This document shows positions 42,380 through 50,737 of a stretch of DNA of 64,000 nucleotides, in pieces. The stretch spans positions 248,001 through 312,000 of the forward strand of contig CAVQYC010000008.1 of NCBI GenBank assembly GCA_963717985.1. Reading direction: 5' to 3'. The notes under the pieces were generated by a model. The model saw only the letters and a list, made by a program, of their open reading frames with translations, had not been told where the DNA came from and ran no database searches. Numbering within the stretch: the first letter of the stretch is position 1; the number at the start of each line of letters is the position of its first letter. This stretch comes from BOG-1155 sp963717985 (lineage in GTDB: Bacteria; Desulfobacterota; Syntrophorhabdia; Syntrophorhabdales; WCHB1-27). Made by a program: the position numbers and the translations under genes.

Positions 42380-43573
42380 CTATCCTTTCTCATTTCCCAC
42401 GACAACACAGCATCCGATGCCGGCGCCGGCATTGCCGCCGAGGTTGTGGGTCAGACCCAGACGGGGATTCTTCACCTGACGGGGTCCTGCCTTGCCCTGG
42501 AGCTGAAGATAGACCTCGTACATCATCCGGAGGCCGCTGGCACCAAGGGGATGCCCGAAGCACTTCAACCCACCGTCGGTGTTTATCGGCAGCTCTCCTT
42601 TCAGGGTGAATGTTCCTCCATCTATGTCCTCTTTTGCCCTCCCTCTGGGGCTGAATCCCAAGTCTTCATAGACGATGAGTTCATGGGTGGTAAAGCAGTC
42701 GTGCACTTCGGCGCAACTGATCTCCTTGCGGGGGTTCTTTACTCCGGCCTCGGCATACACCTGCTGCGCGGCTCGAACATTCTCGTCGATGTGGACATAG
42801 TCGTAGTCCTGTCTCATGGAGCCTTGACGGGCGCCGGCGCTGATGGCCATCCCCTTGATGTAGATGGGATCGCTCCGGAAGTTCTTTGCCAGGTCGGCGC
42901 GGGTCACGATGGCTGCTGCCGCGCCGTCGCTCACCCCGCAACAGTCAAAAAGACCCAGCGGCCAGGCCACGATCGGGGCTTTTACAGCCTGCTCCACGGT
43001 GAGTATATTGTGAAAGTGCGCCTTGGGATTCAGGCTGCCGTTATAATGGTTCTTCACCGCAATTTCAGCGAGGAGTCTCTTGCCTTCATCGCGGTCGAGA
43101 TTGTAGTGACTGAAATACCGTGTTCCCAGATAGGCAAAGGACGCCGGTGCGCTGTACCCGGAGCCGATCGCCGAGCTTCCGTCGGGATTGTCCCCCACGA
43201 TAGCAGGACCTTTTACCCCCGTCTGGCCCGAATCTTTGAGCTTCTCCACACCGATAGCCAGCGCGATGTCGCATACGCCTGCGGCGACTGCATAAGCGGC
43301 GCCTCTGAGCGCTTCAGAGCCCGTAGCGCACATGTTTTCCACTCTCGTAATGGGAATATACTGTAAGCCAAGGGGAGATAAGGTCATGGCGCTCATGCCG
43401 GAAAATACCGTCCCTATCCAGGCGGCCTGGATATCCCCGGGGCCGATGCCGGCATCGTGGAACGCTTCATAGGCTGCTTCCACGAGCAGGTCCTCCACGC
43501 CCATATCCCATCGTTCTCCGAACCGGGTACAGCCCATCCCTATTATTGCAATCTTATCTTTAATGCTTTCCAT
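42380..43573 (-). CDS. Thiolase (SCP2-type acetyl-CoA acetyltransferase family)
   Basis: A 397-residue thiolase-fold enzyme with the nucleophilic Cys in VENMCATGSEALRGAA, EVHDCFTTHELIVYEDLG, and KCFGHPLGASGLRMM with the catalytic His. The C-terminus (LTHNLGGNAGAGIGCCVV) is of the archaeal/SCP2 kind, whose members work with DUF35 zinc-ribbon partners, as in archaeal acetoacetyl-CoA thiolase and benzoylsuccinyl-CoA thiolase BbsAB. The upstream neighbour carries such a domain, so the two probably form a complex that cleaves or forms a beta-ketoacyl-CoA. Confidence 0.9.
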   Translation of the reverse strand: MESIKDKIAIIGMGCTRFGERWDMGVEDLLVEAAYEAFHDAGIGPGDIQAAWIGTVFSGMSAMTLSPLGLQYIPITRVENMCATGSEALRGAAYAVAAGVCDIALAIGVEKLKDSGQTGVKGPAIVGDNPDGSSAIGSGYSAPASFAYLGTRYFSHYNLDRDEGKRLLAEIAVKNHYNGSLNPKAHFHNILTVEQAVKAPIVAWPLGLFDCCGVSDGAAAAIVTRADLAKNFRSDPIYIKGMAISAGARQGSMRQDYDYVHIDENVRAAQQVYAEAGVKNPRKEISCAEVHDCFTTHELIVYEDLGFSPRGRAKEDIDGGTFTLKGELPINTDGGLKCFGHPLGASGLRMMYEVYLQLQGKAGPRQVKNPRLGLTHNLGGNAGAGIGCCVVVGNEKG

Positions 43574-43642
43574 GGCAGCTCCTTTCTTTCTGAAGGCCCT
43601 TTTTTAACAGGTTCTGGAGGACCTATTAAAAACCTTCAATCG

Positions 43643-45070
43643 TCACCCTCCATTTACAGGTGTTGCTTTCCAGAAGTAGTTCACGATGCCTTTTCCCTGA
43701 GAGAGTTTTCTGAAGGTCATAGCAACCGGCATACCCGTTGCGACCGTATCCAGGTCGTAGTCAGTCAGTTCACAGATCAACCTGCCCCCACCATCAAAGT
43801 CGATGACCCCGTTGAGGCCGGGAGGGTTGAGCGTAGGCTGTAGGATATCCACGGCATAGGTAAAGAGCTTCCCTGTCTTGTCGGAGAACTTGTAATCCTC
43901 GAAATCGTCTTTTGTCTGGCAGGCAACACAGATCCGTGCGATTTGTCCGATGGGATGTATCTGGGGGGTGCCGCACTTTCTGCACTTAGCCCCGTATAAC
44001 GCCCTGATGCCCTTCCGCTCCCTCCATCTCGCGGCAAGGGAAGGTTCAGCACGTTCCGGGAGTCCTGAAGGCTCAAGGGGAATAAGGTTGCGCCAGACGA
44101 GATATCTCCCGTAGTCGATGGCAACCCTTCGCGCCAGCCTGTCTTTCATCACCGGTTTCTTACGCACCCCGGATATGTGCTCCGTGACACGGAATATAAA
44201 ACTGTCACAGCCATCCCCGTAGTTCGCAAAGAGGAGCCTGTCGCCGGGGGATGCCTCTTCTAAGGCGGCGACGAGCATCATCAGCGCTGCCGCAGCGCCT
44301 GTATTGCCGATTTGCCCGAAGAGCGGGTCCTGCACCTGGGATTTGTCAAAACCGAGACTCCTGGCAAGGCCGGCATGCGCCCTGGTGTCAGGCGCAGAGA
44401 AGACGAGTCTGGAGAAATCCGCGGGTGAAAGGGAGTACTTCGTGAGAAGCCCTCCGATGGCTTCCCGCATCACGGGCATGTAACCTGCCTCATCGATGAA
44501 GCGTCCTTCCCCGGACTGGATAAAGGCATCTTTCTCTACCCTCCAGAGGTCCGTAAAATCACTGAAGATGGAATGGGTGCCTTCAATGTCTGCAAGAGGA
44601 TTGTCCGATCCTATCATGAGGGCTGCGGCCCCGTCTCCGAGGATCTGCTCTAATCTGCCCTTGGGAGCGCCGATACGGCAATCCGAGGCAGCGATCAGGA
44701 CCTGTCCGCAAGAGCCGCCTGTTACCGCATCGATGGCCGATTTCAGCGCCGTTGTTCCTGCCCTTAAGGTGTTCGTAAAGTCAGCCGTATGGCAGCTTCT
44801 GCCCAGATCCACTGCGCCGGCGACAAGGGCTGCGCTCTGTTTTTCTTTATAGGGGGCCGTGGTTGTGGCAAAGTATAAGCCCTCCGGCGCCTTACCCGTC
44901 CCCTTCAGGCAGTCCAGGGCAGCGGCTACCGCCATCGTGACCGTGTCCTCGTCATATCCGGCCACTGCTTTTTCTCCTTTGCCGCCTTTTGCCCGCCACA
45001 TCCTGCCTATTTCCTCCAGGCTGAGCCTGTACATGGGGATATAGGCCCCTATCGACGTAATTCCCGCCAT
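43643..45070 (-). CDS. HMG-CoA synthase-like protein fused to a DUF35 zinc-ribbon/OB-fold domain
   Basis: A 475-residue fusion. Residues 1-340 have the HMG-CoA synthase/thiolase fold (GITSIGAYIPMYRLSLEEI, FADY-like segment, DFTNTLRAGTTALK, GNTGAAAALMMLVAALEEA). The usual Cys nucleophile of the A-C-x-A-G-T segment is Leu102, so normal synthase chemistry looks impossible. Residues 363-384 contain CRKC and CVAC, a rubredoxin-like ribbon, followed by an OB fold, together DUF35. In archaea thiolase, HMG-CoA synthase and DUF35 form a channelling complex from separate genes; here two parts are joined and the thiolase gene is next. I chose ATG 45070, after GGGAGG. Confidence 0.82.
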   Translation of the reverse strand: MAGITSIGAYIPMYRLSLEEIGRMWRAKGGKGEKAVAGYDEDTVTMAVAAALDCLKGTGKAPEGLYFATTTAPYKEKQSAALVAGAVDLGRSCHTADFTNTLRAGTTALKSAIDAVTGGSCGQVLIAASDCRIGAPKGRLEQILGDGAAALMIGSDNPLADIEGTHSIFSDFTDLWRVEKDAFIQSGEGRFIDEAGYMPVMREAIGGLLTKYSLSPADFSRLVFSAPDTRAHAGLARSLGFDKSQVQDPLFGQIGNTGAAAALMMLVAALEEASPGDRLLFANYGDGCDSFIFRVTEHISGVRKKPVMKDRLARRVAIDYGRYLVWRNLIPLEPSGLPERAEPSLAARWRERKGIRALYGAKCRKCGTPQIHPIGQIARICVACQTKDDFEDYKFSDKTGKLFTYAVDILQPTLNPPGLNGVIDFDGGGRLICELTDYDLDTVATGMPVAMTFRKLSQGKGIVNYFWKATPVNGG

Positions 45071-45162
45071 TCCTCCTCCCATAGATCAACGCCCTCCATC
45101 AATAGATAACGGGTGGCGAGTTCCGGCAATTCTCACCATCCATTTCCCGCATGCAACAGGGC

Positions 45163-46845
45163 CTATTTGTCCAGAATGAACACCACGCCCCGGTCGCCGT
45201 CGACCCGTATCTTCTGGCCGGTCTTGATCTTCCGTGTCCCTTCCACACAGCCTGAAACGCAAGGAACTCCGAACTCCCGCGCCATGATCACCGGATGGGA
45301 AAGGGCACCTCCGCCATCGGTGACGAGCCCCTTGATGACGCTGAAAACAACCGTCCACGACGCCGATGTGCCCGGCGCGACCAGTATTTCCCCGGGCTGT
45401 ATCTGAGAGAGCTGATCGAAGCTCAGGATGACCCTGGCTATGCCTTCGACGAAACCGGGGGCGCCGGCTGCGCCGTACAGGTCGGCTTTCAGTTCTTCCC
45501 TCACAATGGGAAGCTGCGTGGAGACGGAAAGGGTCGGATCGCTTCTCAGTACGGATTGCGCCAGGCTGATGTCTCCGTAGAACGGAGCCGGCTCCATTTC
45601 GAGGTACTCTTTATGCAGTTTTTTTCGGCGCTCCACATAGGGGCGGAGATTGATCCTTCCCATCGGTATCGCGGCCTTCCGTATTTCGTTCGGATGCAGG
45701 TAGTGGATATCCTCGGCGTCGTCGATGCATCCCGCTTGCGCGAAGCGTCTGCCGAATTCGGAGAGGAGCCAGCGGCCCATGGCCCCGACGTAAAGGTCGC
45801 AGTAGTAACCGTGGTCCTCGCTCCAGTAGCCCGATTTCTGGGCAGCCTTCATGAGAAGGCCGAAGACAGCTCTCTGTGCCTCGGGTATTTTGGTGAGGAT
45901 TTCCTTCTCGCCCTCCAGTCTTTCCCTGTTGACGCGCTCGCGGTTAACGTCGAAGGGGAAAACGGGTTCCGACATCATGAACTTTATTCGGGCTATGCCT
46001 ATGCTCGGTTTCTCGAGCCATGTCGGGTAATCGTATGCGTGCATGCGATCGGCCCTCCACCCGTGCTCCAGGAGGTACTCGTGGTATGCGTCCGACCACT
46101 TCCTGCCTGCCTCGCTCGCCTTCAGTGCTCCGAGCACGTCCTCGTCCCCGGTTTTCTTGAACAGGTCCTCGAGACCTGCCTCGACCGCCTTCCGTCCAAG
46201 CTCCCAGAGGCCGCGGGTGAAATTAATATCCGCTGCCTCGAAGCCCGACATGAGCCGGTGAAATGTCGGGTCTATGCCCGGCTCCACGCCGAACATGGTG
46301 CGCCACATCTCCTGAAAAAGGCCGCTTATATAATAGGCGGCCATGAGCATGTAGAAATGGGTCTCCCCTTCCTTGCGGTTTATGACAAAGACGAAATCGA
46401 GGAAGAAAGAAAGGAGCTCGTGGTTGCTCAGCTTCTTTATGTCATCCCACTCCTTGAGCCCCCGTGACTCTCGCGCAGCCTTGTACGTTGCGAGCAGATC
46501 GAGCTTCAAAGGGTCCCAGACACCGTCAAAATCCTCGAGAAAGGGCTTGATCTTCTCCCTGAAGACGGGCTCCCTCGCCTTTGCCTCTTCCTCTGTCGTC
46601 TTGATGGCCGTAATGTACGGGTAGCCGTTGATAAAACGCGAGTCCCAGCCGTGCGTGGTGGGCAGGCTCAAGTTTCCTGCCGCATAGCGGATGCCGTGAT
46701 AGTACCAGTACCAGCCTATGCCGATGTATGCCGGCTTCATGGGCGGCCTTCCGTGCACTACGTCGCACAGGAGCACTCCGTACTCCTTCGGGTCCTTTTC
46801 CTCGTCAAATTCGTAAAAGCTCAGATCATACGCATCTTTCAGCAT
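45163..46845 (-). CDS. PEP-utilizing swivel-domain protein (phenylphosphate synthase alpha-like)
   Basis: A 560-residue protein whose C-terminal part is the phospho-histidine swivel domain of PEP synthase and pyruvate phosphate dikinase: TDGGGALSHPVIMAREFGVP, with His517 the likely phosphorylated residue. The first 430 residues are a large helical domain without the PEP-binding TIM barrel. The next gene encodes the ATP-grasp part separately. This split matches phenylphosphate synthase (alpha about 70 kDa, beta about 40 kDa), which phosphorylates phenol with ATP going to AMP and phosphate. A different hydroxy or enolisable substrate is possible. Fifth gene of the operon. Confidence 0.75.
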   Translation of the reverse strand: MLKDAYDLSFYEFDEEKDPKEYGVLLCDVVHGRPPMKPAYIGIGWYWYYHGIRYAAGNLSLPTTHGWDSRFINGYPYITAIKTTEEEAKAREPVFREKIKPFLEDFDGVWDPLKLDLLATYKAARESRGLKEWDDIKKLSNHELLSFFLDFVFVINRKEGETHFYMLMAAYYISGLFQEMWRTMFGVEPGIDPTFHRLMSGFEAADINFTRGLWELGRKAVEAGLEDLFKKTGDEDVLGALKASEAGRKWSDAYHEYLLEHGWRADRMHAYDYPTWLEKPSIGIARIKFMMSEPVFPFDVNRERVNRERLEGEKEILTKIPEAQRAVFGLLMKAAQKSGYWSEDHGYYCDLYVGAMGRWLLSEFGRRFAQAGCIDDAEDIHYLHPNEIRKAAIPMGRINLRPYVERRKKLHKEYLEMEPAPFYGDISLAQSVLRSDPTLSVSTQLPIVREELKADLYGAAGAPGFVEGIARVILSFDQLSQIQPGEILVAPGTSASWTVVFSVIKGLVTDGGGALSHPVIMAREFGVPCVSGCVEGTRKIKTGQKIRVDGDRGVVFILDK

Positions 46846-46946
46846 GGTACCCCCCTATAATTTTTTTATTCCCCGATACCCCACATCCCAAAAACCTGAG
46901 GGACCGTCCCCCCCTTTGCTATTGGGCACATATCCGCAATCCCACC

Positions 46947-47966
46947 TTACCGCCTGAACATGCCGAGCATCAAGTCGACCGCCGCGTCAGCCGCAGTTTT
47001 CTTCACGACTACCGCCGGCCGTGCCTGCAGCAGCACCACGTTGGGAAAAGGCCGGTCCTCGGCGACGGCCCATTCTATGTCCTGGGGCACGCCAAAATGC
47101 TTTTCCAGCTCCTTGGTTAGCCTTCCTATTTCGGCCAGTTCCGCTTCGCTGCAGCAGAAGGCGCACTTTTTTTCAGGCGGCGTCTCCAATGCAACCACTC
47201 CCGCCTCCATGAAGCAGGTCGTCTTTTCCTTTGTTCCCAGCACATTTTCCCGTATTGTCAGAGTCTCCTTGTCGAGCACCCACCTATCAGGCGTGAGTTC
47301 CCCGCTCACCACGCTCTCTCCCAGGCCCCAGTTGGCCTCGATGATCATCCGCGTTTCATCGCCTGTATTGGGGTCGACGCTGAAGGCAATGCCTGCGGAC
47401 CGCGCCTGGACCATCTCCAGTACTGCCACGCCGATAGGTCCGCTCGCCACGGGCAGATTTTTTCGAAGGCGATAGGCTACCGAGCGCGCGTTGAAGGTGC
47501 TTGCCCACACTTTTCTCACTTTGTCGAGGACATCAGCCCTGCCTTTCACGTTGAGATATGTTTCGTACTGACCGGGATGGCTTACCGTTCCTGCCGACCG
47601 GGTGGAAACCGCCACGTCCCCACAGCCGCACATCTGGCAGAGGCCGTCATAGTGCGAGAGGATCGTTGCCTCCATCTCCGGGGGAATCTGCTTCGACTCC
47701 ACAGCCTGGCGAATGGAGAGACTGAGCCTGTTCAGGCCGTCGATATCTTCAGGCGTTACCGGGGATGCCTCGATCATCGCGGCGATCTCCTGGGTTGCGC
47801 CGGTCTCATCCATGAAGTAGGTGTATGCCTGTACGGAAAGTGCGAAACCGCGAGGAACGGGCAGGCCTATTTTTGCGATCTCACCCAGGTGAGCGCATTT
47901 TTTGCCCACCAGGTCATTCTGCTCCTTGCCCAGCTCTTCTAACCAGTAAGCCCATTTCTCGGACAT
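46947..47966 (-). CDS. PEP synthase-type ATP-grasp subunit (phenylphosphate synthase beta-like)
   Basis: A 339-residue protein equal to the N-terminal ATP-binding half of PEP synthase: VGKKCAHLGEIAKIGLPVPRGFALS, VAVSTRSAGTVSHPGQYETYLNV, VLEMVQARSAGIAFSVDPNTGD, IEANWGLGESVVSGELTPD and QDIEWAVAEDRPFPNVVLLQARPAV. It would phosphorylate the swivel His of the neighbouring subunit with ATP. No CBS-domain third subunit, present in Thauera phenylphosphate synthase, is seen nearby. ATG 47966 is preceded by a G-rich ribosome site. Confidence 0.82.
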   Translation of the reverse strand: MSEKWAYWLEELGKEQNDLVGKKCAHLGEIAKIGLPVPRGFALSVQAYTYFMDETGATQEIAAMIEASPVTPEDIDGLNRLSLSIRQAVESKQIPPEMEATILSHYDGLCQMCGCGDVAVSTRSAGTVSHPGQYETYLNVKGRADVLDKVRKVWASTFNARSVAYRLRKNLPVASGPIGVAVLEMVQARSAGIAFSVDPNTGDETRMIIEANWGLGESVVSGELTPDRWVLDKETLTIRENVLGTKEKTTCFMEAGVVALETPPEKKCAFCCSEAELAEIGRLTKELEKHFGVPQDIEWAVAEDRPFPNVVLLQARPAVVVKKTAADAAVDLMLGMFRR

Positions 47967-48000
47967 ATTGCCCCCCTTTTTATTATCAATGTTTACATGG

Positions 48001-49254
48001 TCACCCGGCTTCGGTGAAATTCGCCTTCCCGTGGGCCTCCTTGAACATTTTGTCAAAGCTCTCGACCAGTGCCCGGGCAAACTCGGGATCTTCCAGGTTG
48101 CAGTCAACCTCTTCTATGGGCATCTTGGTTGTCAAATGAGCTTTCAGCTCTTCAAAAAATATACGGTCCTCTTCCGGATTGTACAAGACGCCTCCGGGCT
48201 TATCAACCGAGGACCATCCCCGCAAGGGCACGAGAAATTTCACAGGTCCCTTGGCGCGATTGAGCTTTTCTGCGTACAATCGTGCGCCCTGCCTCATTTC
48301 ATCCGGCGAGTACCGGGTCATGTAGCGTATCTCGTCGATCTGCACGCGCGGCCGGTTGATAAAGCGCTCCTTCATCCTCCGGGTCGGACCGGCGCCTGTG
48401 ACGTTAAGCGTGGAAGGGGCGAGTACCAGGGGGATTCCCCTGGCAATAGGCGCATCGAGCCTCTCCATGCCTGCGGCCCTGTTCCCCTGGAAGAGCTCTT
48501 CGATGAGCCCGGCAGGCACGATATCTATGAGGCCGTCCAGAAACCCCTCTGCGATCAGCCGCTCCATGCTCCTGTCGCTTATGCCGTTCGCATGGAATGG
48601 ATAGACGTTGTAGCCCTTCTCTTCGAGGAGCTTTTTTGCCCGGACCGCACACTCCTCATTAAATCCTATCTGGGTAATGGCGATGGAGGGATAGGGGAGT
48701 TTGAGAGAGGTGTAATCGAAGGCCTCCTCTACCATGCCCGAGACGGCCCCGCCCACCTGGGCGATTGCCGCGGTGACGAGGTTATTCATGCCGGCAAACT
48801 CCATGATTACCTGCATGACCACCACGTCCAGGGCCCCAAACCATTCTGCTATGTAGGTGGGCATGGCAGCAGGCGTGGCAATCACTTTAGGGAGACCGAA
48901 GGGCGCTTTCGCCATGACCCTGGAGGCTATGAGGGCCATGGAAGCGCCGCCCATCGCCACTATGCCATCTAGTTGTTTTTTCGACAGAAGTTCCGCCACT
49001 TTCAGTTGCGCGCCGGCTATCATGACATCCGTGGAGGCGGATCTGTTTCGTGCCGCCACAAGCTGCTCCATGTGGTGTCCTGCTGCCCGGGCGACCTCCG
49101 CGGCCGGGATGTCGGCCGGAAGAGCGGGAACGGAACCCATGCTCAGGTCCAGGATCAGACCACGGTGTCCCCGCTTCTCGATATTCTTCTTCAACAGGTG
49201 AAGGTGCTCGCCTTTGGTATCCAACGTCCCCAGGATCACAATCGACTTGGACAT
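48001..49254 (-). CDS. UPF0261 (Tm-1-like) family protein
   Basis: A 417-residue protein of UPF0261, related to the ATP-binding domain of the plant resistance protein Tm-1: SIVILGTLDTKGEHLHLLKK at the start (the L-D-T-K-G-x-E signature), GIVAMGGASMALIASRVMAKAPFGLPKVIAT, GYNVYPFHANGISDRSMERL and the late GGVLYNPEEDRIFFEELK. No reaction is firmly assigned to the family in bacteria; nucleotide binding is known for the plant homologue. It lies 6 bp after biotin carboxylase and 34 bp before the ATP-grasp gene, so it belongs to the operon and probably to its pathway. Confidence 0.85.
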   Translation of the reverse strand: MSKSIVILGTLDTKGEHLHLLKKNIEKRGHRGLILDLSMGSVPALPADIPAAEVARAAGHHMEQLVAARNRSASTDVMIAGAQLKVAELLSKKQLDGIVAMGGASMALIASRVMAKAPFGLPKVIATPAAMPTYIAEWFGALDVVVMQVIMEFAGMNNLVTAAIAQVGGAVSGMVEEAFDYTSLKLPYPSIAITQIGFNEECAVRAKKLLEEKGYNVYPFHANGISDRSMERLIAEGFLDGLIDIVPAGLIEELFQGNRAAGMERLDAPIARGIPLVLAPSTLNVTGAGPTRRMKERFINRPRVQIDEIRYMTRYSPDEMRQGARLYAEKLNRAKGPVKFLVPLRGWSSVDKPGGVLYNPEEDRIFFEELKAHLTTKMPIEEVDCNLEDPEFARALVESFDKMFKEAHGKANFTEAG

Positions 49255-49260
49255 GACGGC

Positions 49261-50736
49261 TCACCCCCCTTGACGATGCATCGCCGTTATGGCGGCCACT
49301 GCGGCAATGGCGGCCATCCTTTTTTTGTCATCAGATACATGGGATAGCCTTTCCGCCAGAGATTTCTCCCGCTCCACGATGGCTTTCATGTCGTCCAGGA
49401 GCGTGGTCTCGGTTTCGATGAAATGGGTCCCCAGCTCGCCTGCGACAAAGCGCGGGTTTTCCATCACCGCCTTGTGAAAAGGGATGTTATTCCTGGGTCC
49501 CAGAATAACGTATTCGTAGAGGGCCCGTCGCATCCTCGCGATTGCCTCAGCCCGGTCTCTCCCCCAGACGATAAGCTTGGAAATCATGGGATCATAGAAG
49601 GGGGGAATCGTATAGGAGGAGTAAACTCCGCTGTCCACCCGGATGCCTGTCCCGCCCGGTGCGTGGTAGCTCGTGATCCTGCCCGGAGTGGGAACAAAGT
49701 CTGCAAAGGGATCTTCCGCATTGATACGGCACTCGATGGCGCTCCCCCGCACTTTCACATCCTTCTGTGTGAGACTCAAGGGCAGGCCCGAGGCGATGCG
49801 TATCCCCTCTTTCACTATATCCACACCCGTTACCATCTCCGTCACCGGGTGCTCCACCTGCACCCTGGCGTTCACCTCCATGAAATACAGCCTTCCTTCA
49901 GAGAAGAGGAACTCCATCGTTCCCGCGCCTTCATAACCGACCATCCTTGCGGCGTTCGCGGCCTTCTCTCCCATCTCCTTGCGGACTTTCTGGGAGACGG
50001 CCGGAGAGGGGGATTCCTCGATCAGCTTCTGGTGTCTGCGCTGTATGGAGCATTCCCTTTCTCCTAAGTGAATGGCATTCCCGTGGGAATCTCCCAGCAG
50101 CTGGAACTCTATATGGCGGGGATTGGTAAGGTATTTCTCGATGTAGACATCGGCTATGCCGAAGGTGGTCGCGGCAATGGCCTGCGTGGATTCAAGAGCC
50201 TTTTGCAGCTCCCCTTCACTTTCCACGATGGTCATGCCGATTCCCCCTCCACCGCCGGAGGGCTTGATGATCACGGGATATCCGGTTTTTTTAGCTATGT
50301 CCCTTGCCTGCCCGAATTCCGTCACACATGCATCGGTACCCGGCACCACGGGGACCCCTGCCTTTATCATCTCGCGGCGCGCTGCTACCTTGTCGCCCAG
50401 GAGGGCAAGGACCCTGCTCGACGGCCCGATGAACTTTATACCCTCTTGCTCGCAGGCAGAGGCAAATTTCGGGTTCTCCGCGAGGAAGCCGTAACCCGGA
50501 TGGATGGCATCGGCGCCGCTCTGCCTTGCCGCTTCAATGACCTTTTGCATGTTGAGATAGCTCATTGTTGCCGGAGCAGGGCCGATGAAATACGCCTCAT
50601 CGGCGTATTTCGCAAAGAGTGCATCCTTGTCCGCCTCGGAGTATATTGCAACGGACTGGATACCCATCTCCCGGCAGGCGCGCATGATGCGGATTGCTAT
50701 TTCACCTCTGTTCGCTACAAGAACTTTTTTGATCAT
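49261..50736 (-). CDS. Biotin carboxylase subunit (acetyl/propionyl/pyruvate carboxylase type)
   Basis: A 491-residue biotin carboxylase: KKVLVANRGEIAIRIMRACRE, the glycine loop KPSGGGGGIGMTIV, HIEFQLLGDSHGNAIHLGERECSIQRRHQK, and FMEVNARVQVEHPVTEMVTG with the catalytic residues. It carboxylates a biotinyl domain with bicarbonate and ATP. The partner is the carboxyltransferase-biotinyl protein that ends one base upstream of it in the same operon. The C-terminal tail (AAIAAVAAITAMHRQGG) resembles that of pyruvate and oxaloacetate-type carboxylases. Confidence 0.93.
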   Translation of the reverse strand: MIKKVLVANRGEIAIRIMRACREMGIQSVAIYSEADKDALFAKYADEAYFIGPAPATMSYLNMQKVIEAARQSGADAIHPGYGFLAENPKFASACEQEGIKFIGPSSRVLALLGDKVAARREMIKAGVPVVPGTDACVTEFGQARDIAKKTGYPVIIKPSGGGGGIGMTIVESEGELQKALESTQAIAATTFGIADVYIEKYLTNPRHIEFQLLGDSHGNAIHLGERECSIQRRHQKLIEESPSPAVSQKVRKEMGEKAANAARMVGYEGAGTMEFLFSEGRLYFMEVNARVQVEHPVTEMVTGVDIVKEGIRIASGLPLSLTQKDVKVRGSAIECRINAEDPFADFVPTPGRITSYHAPGGTGIRVDSGVYSSYTIPPFYDPMISKLIVWGRDRAEAIARMRRALYEYVILGPRNNIPFHKAVMENPRFVAGELGTHFIETETTLLDDMKAIVEREKSLAERLSHVSDDKKRMAAIAAVAAITAMHRQGG

Positions 50737-50737
50737 G

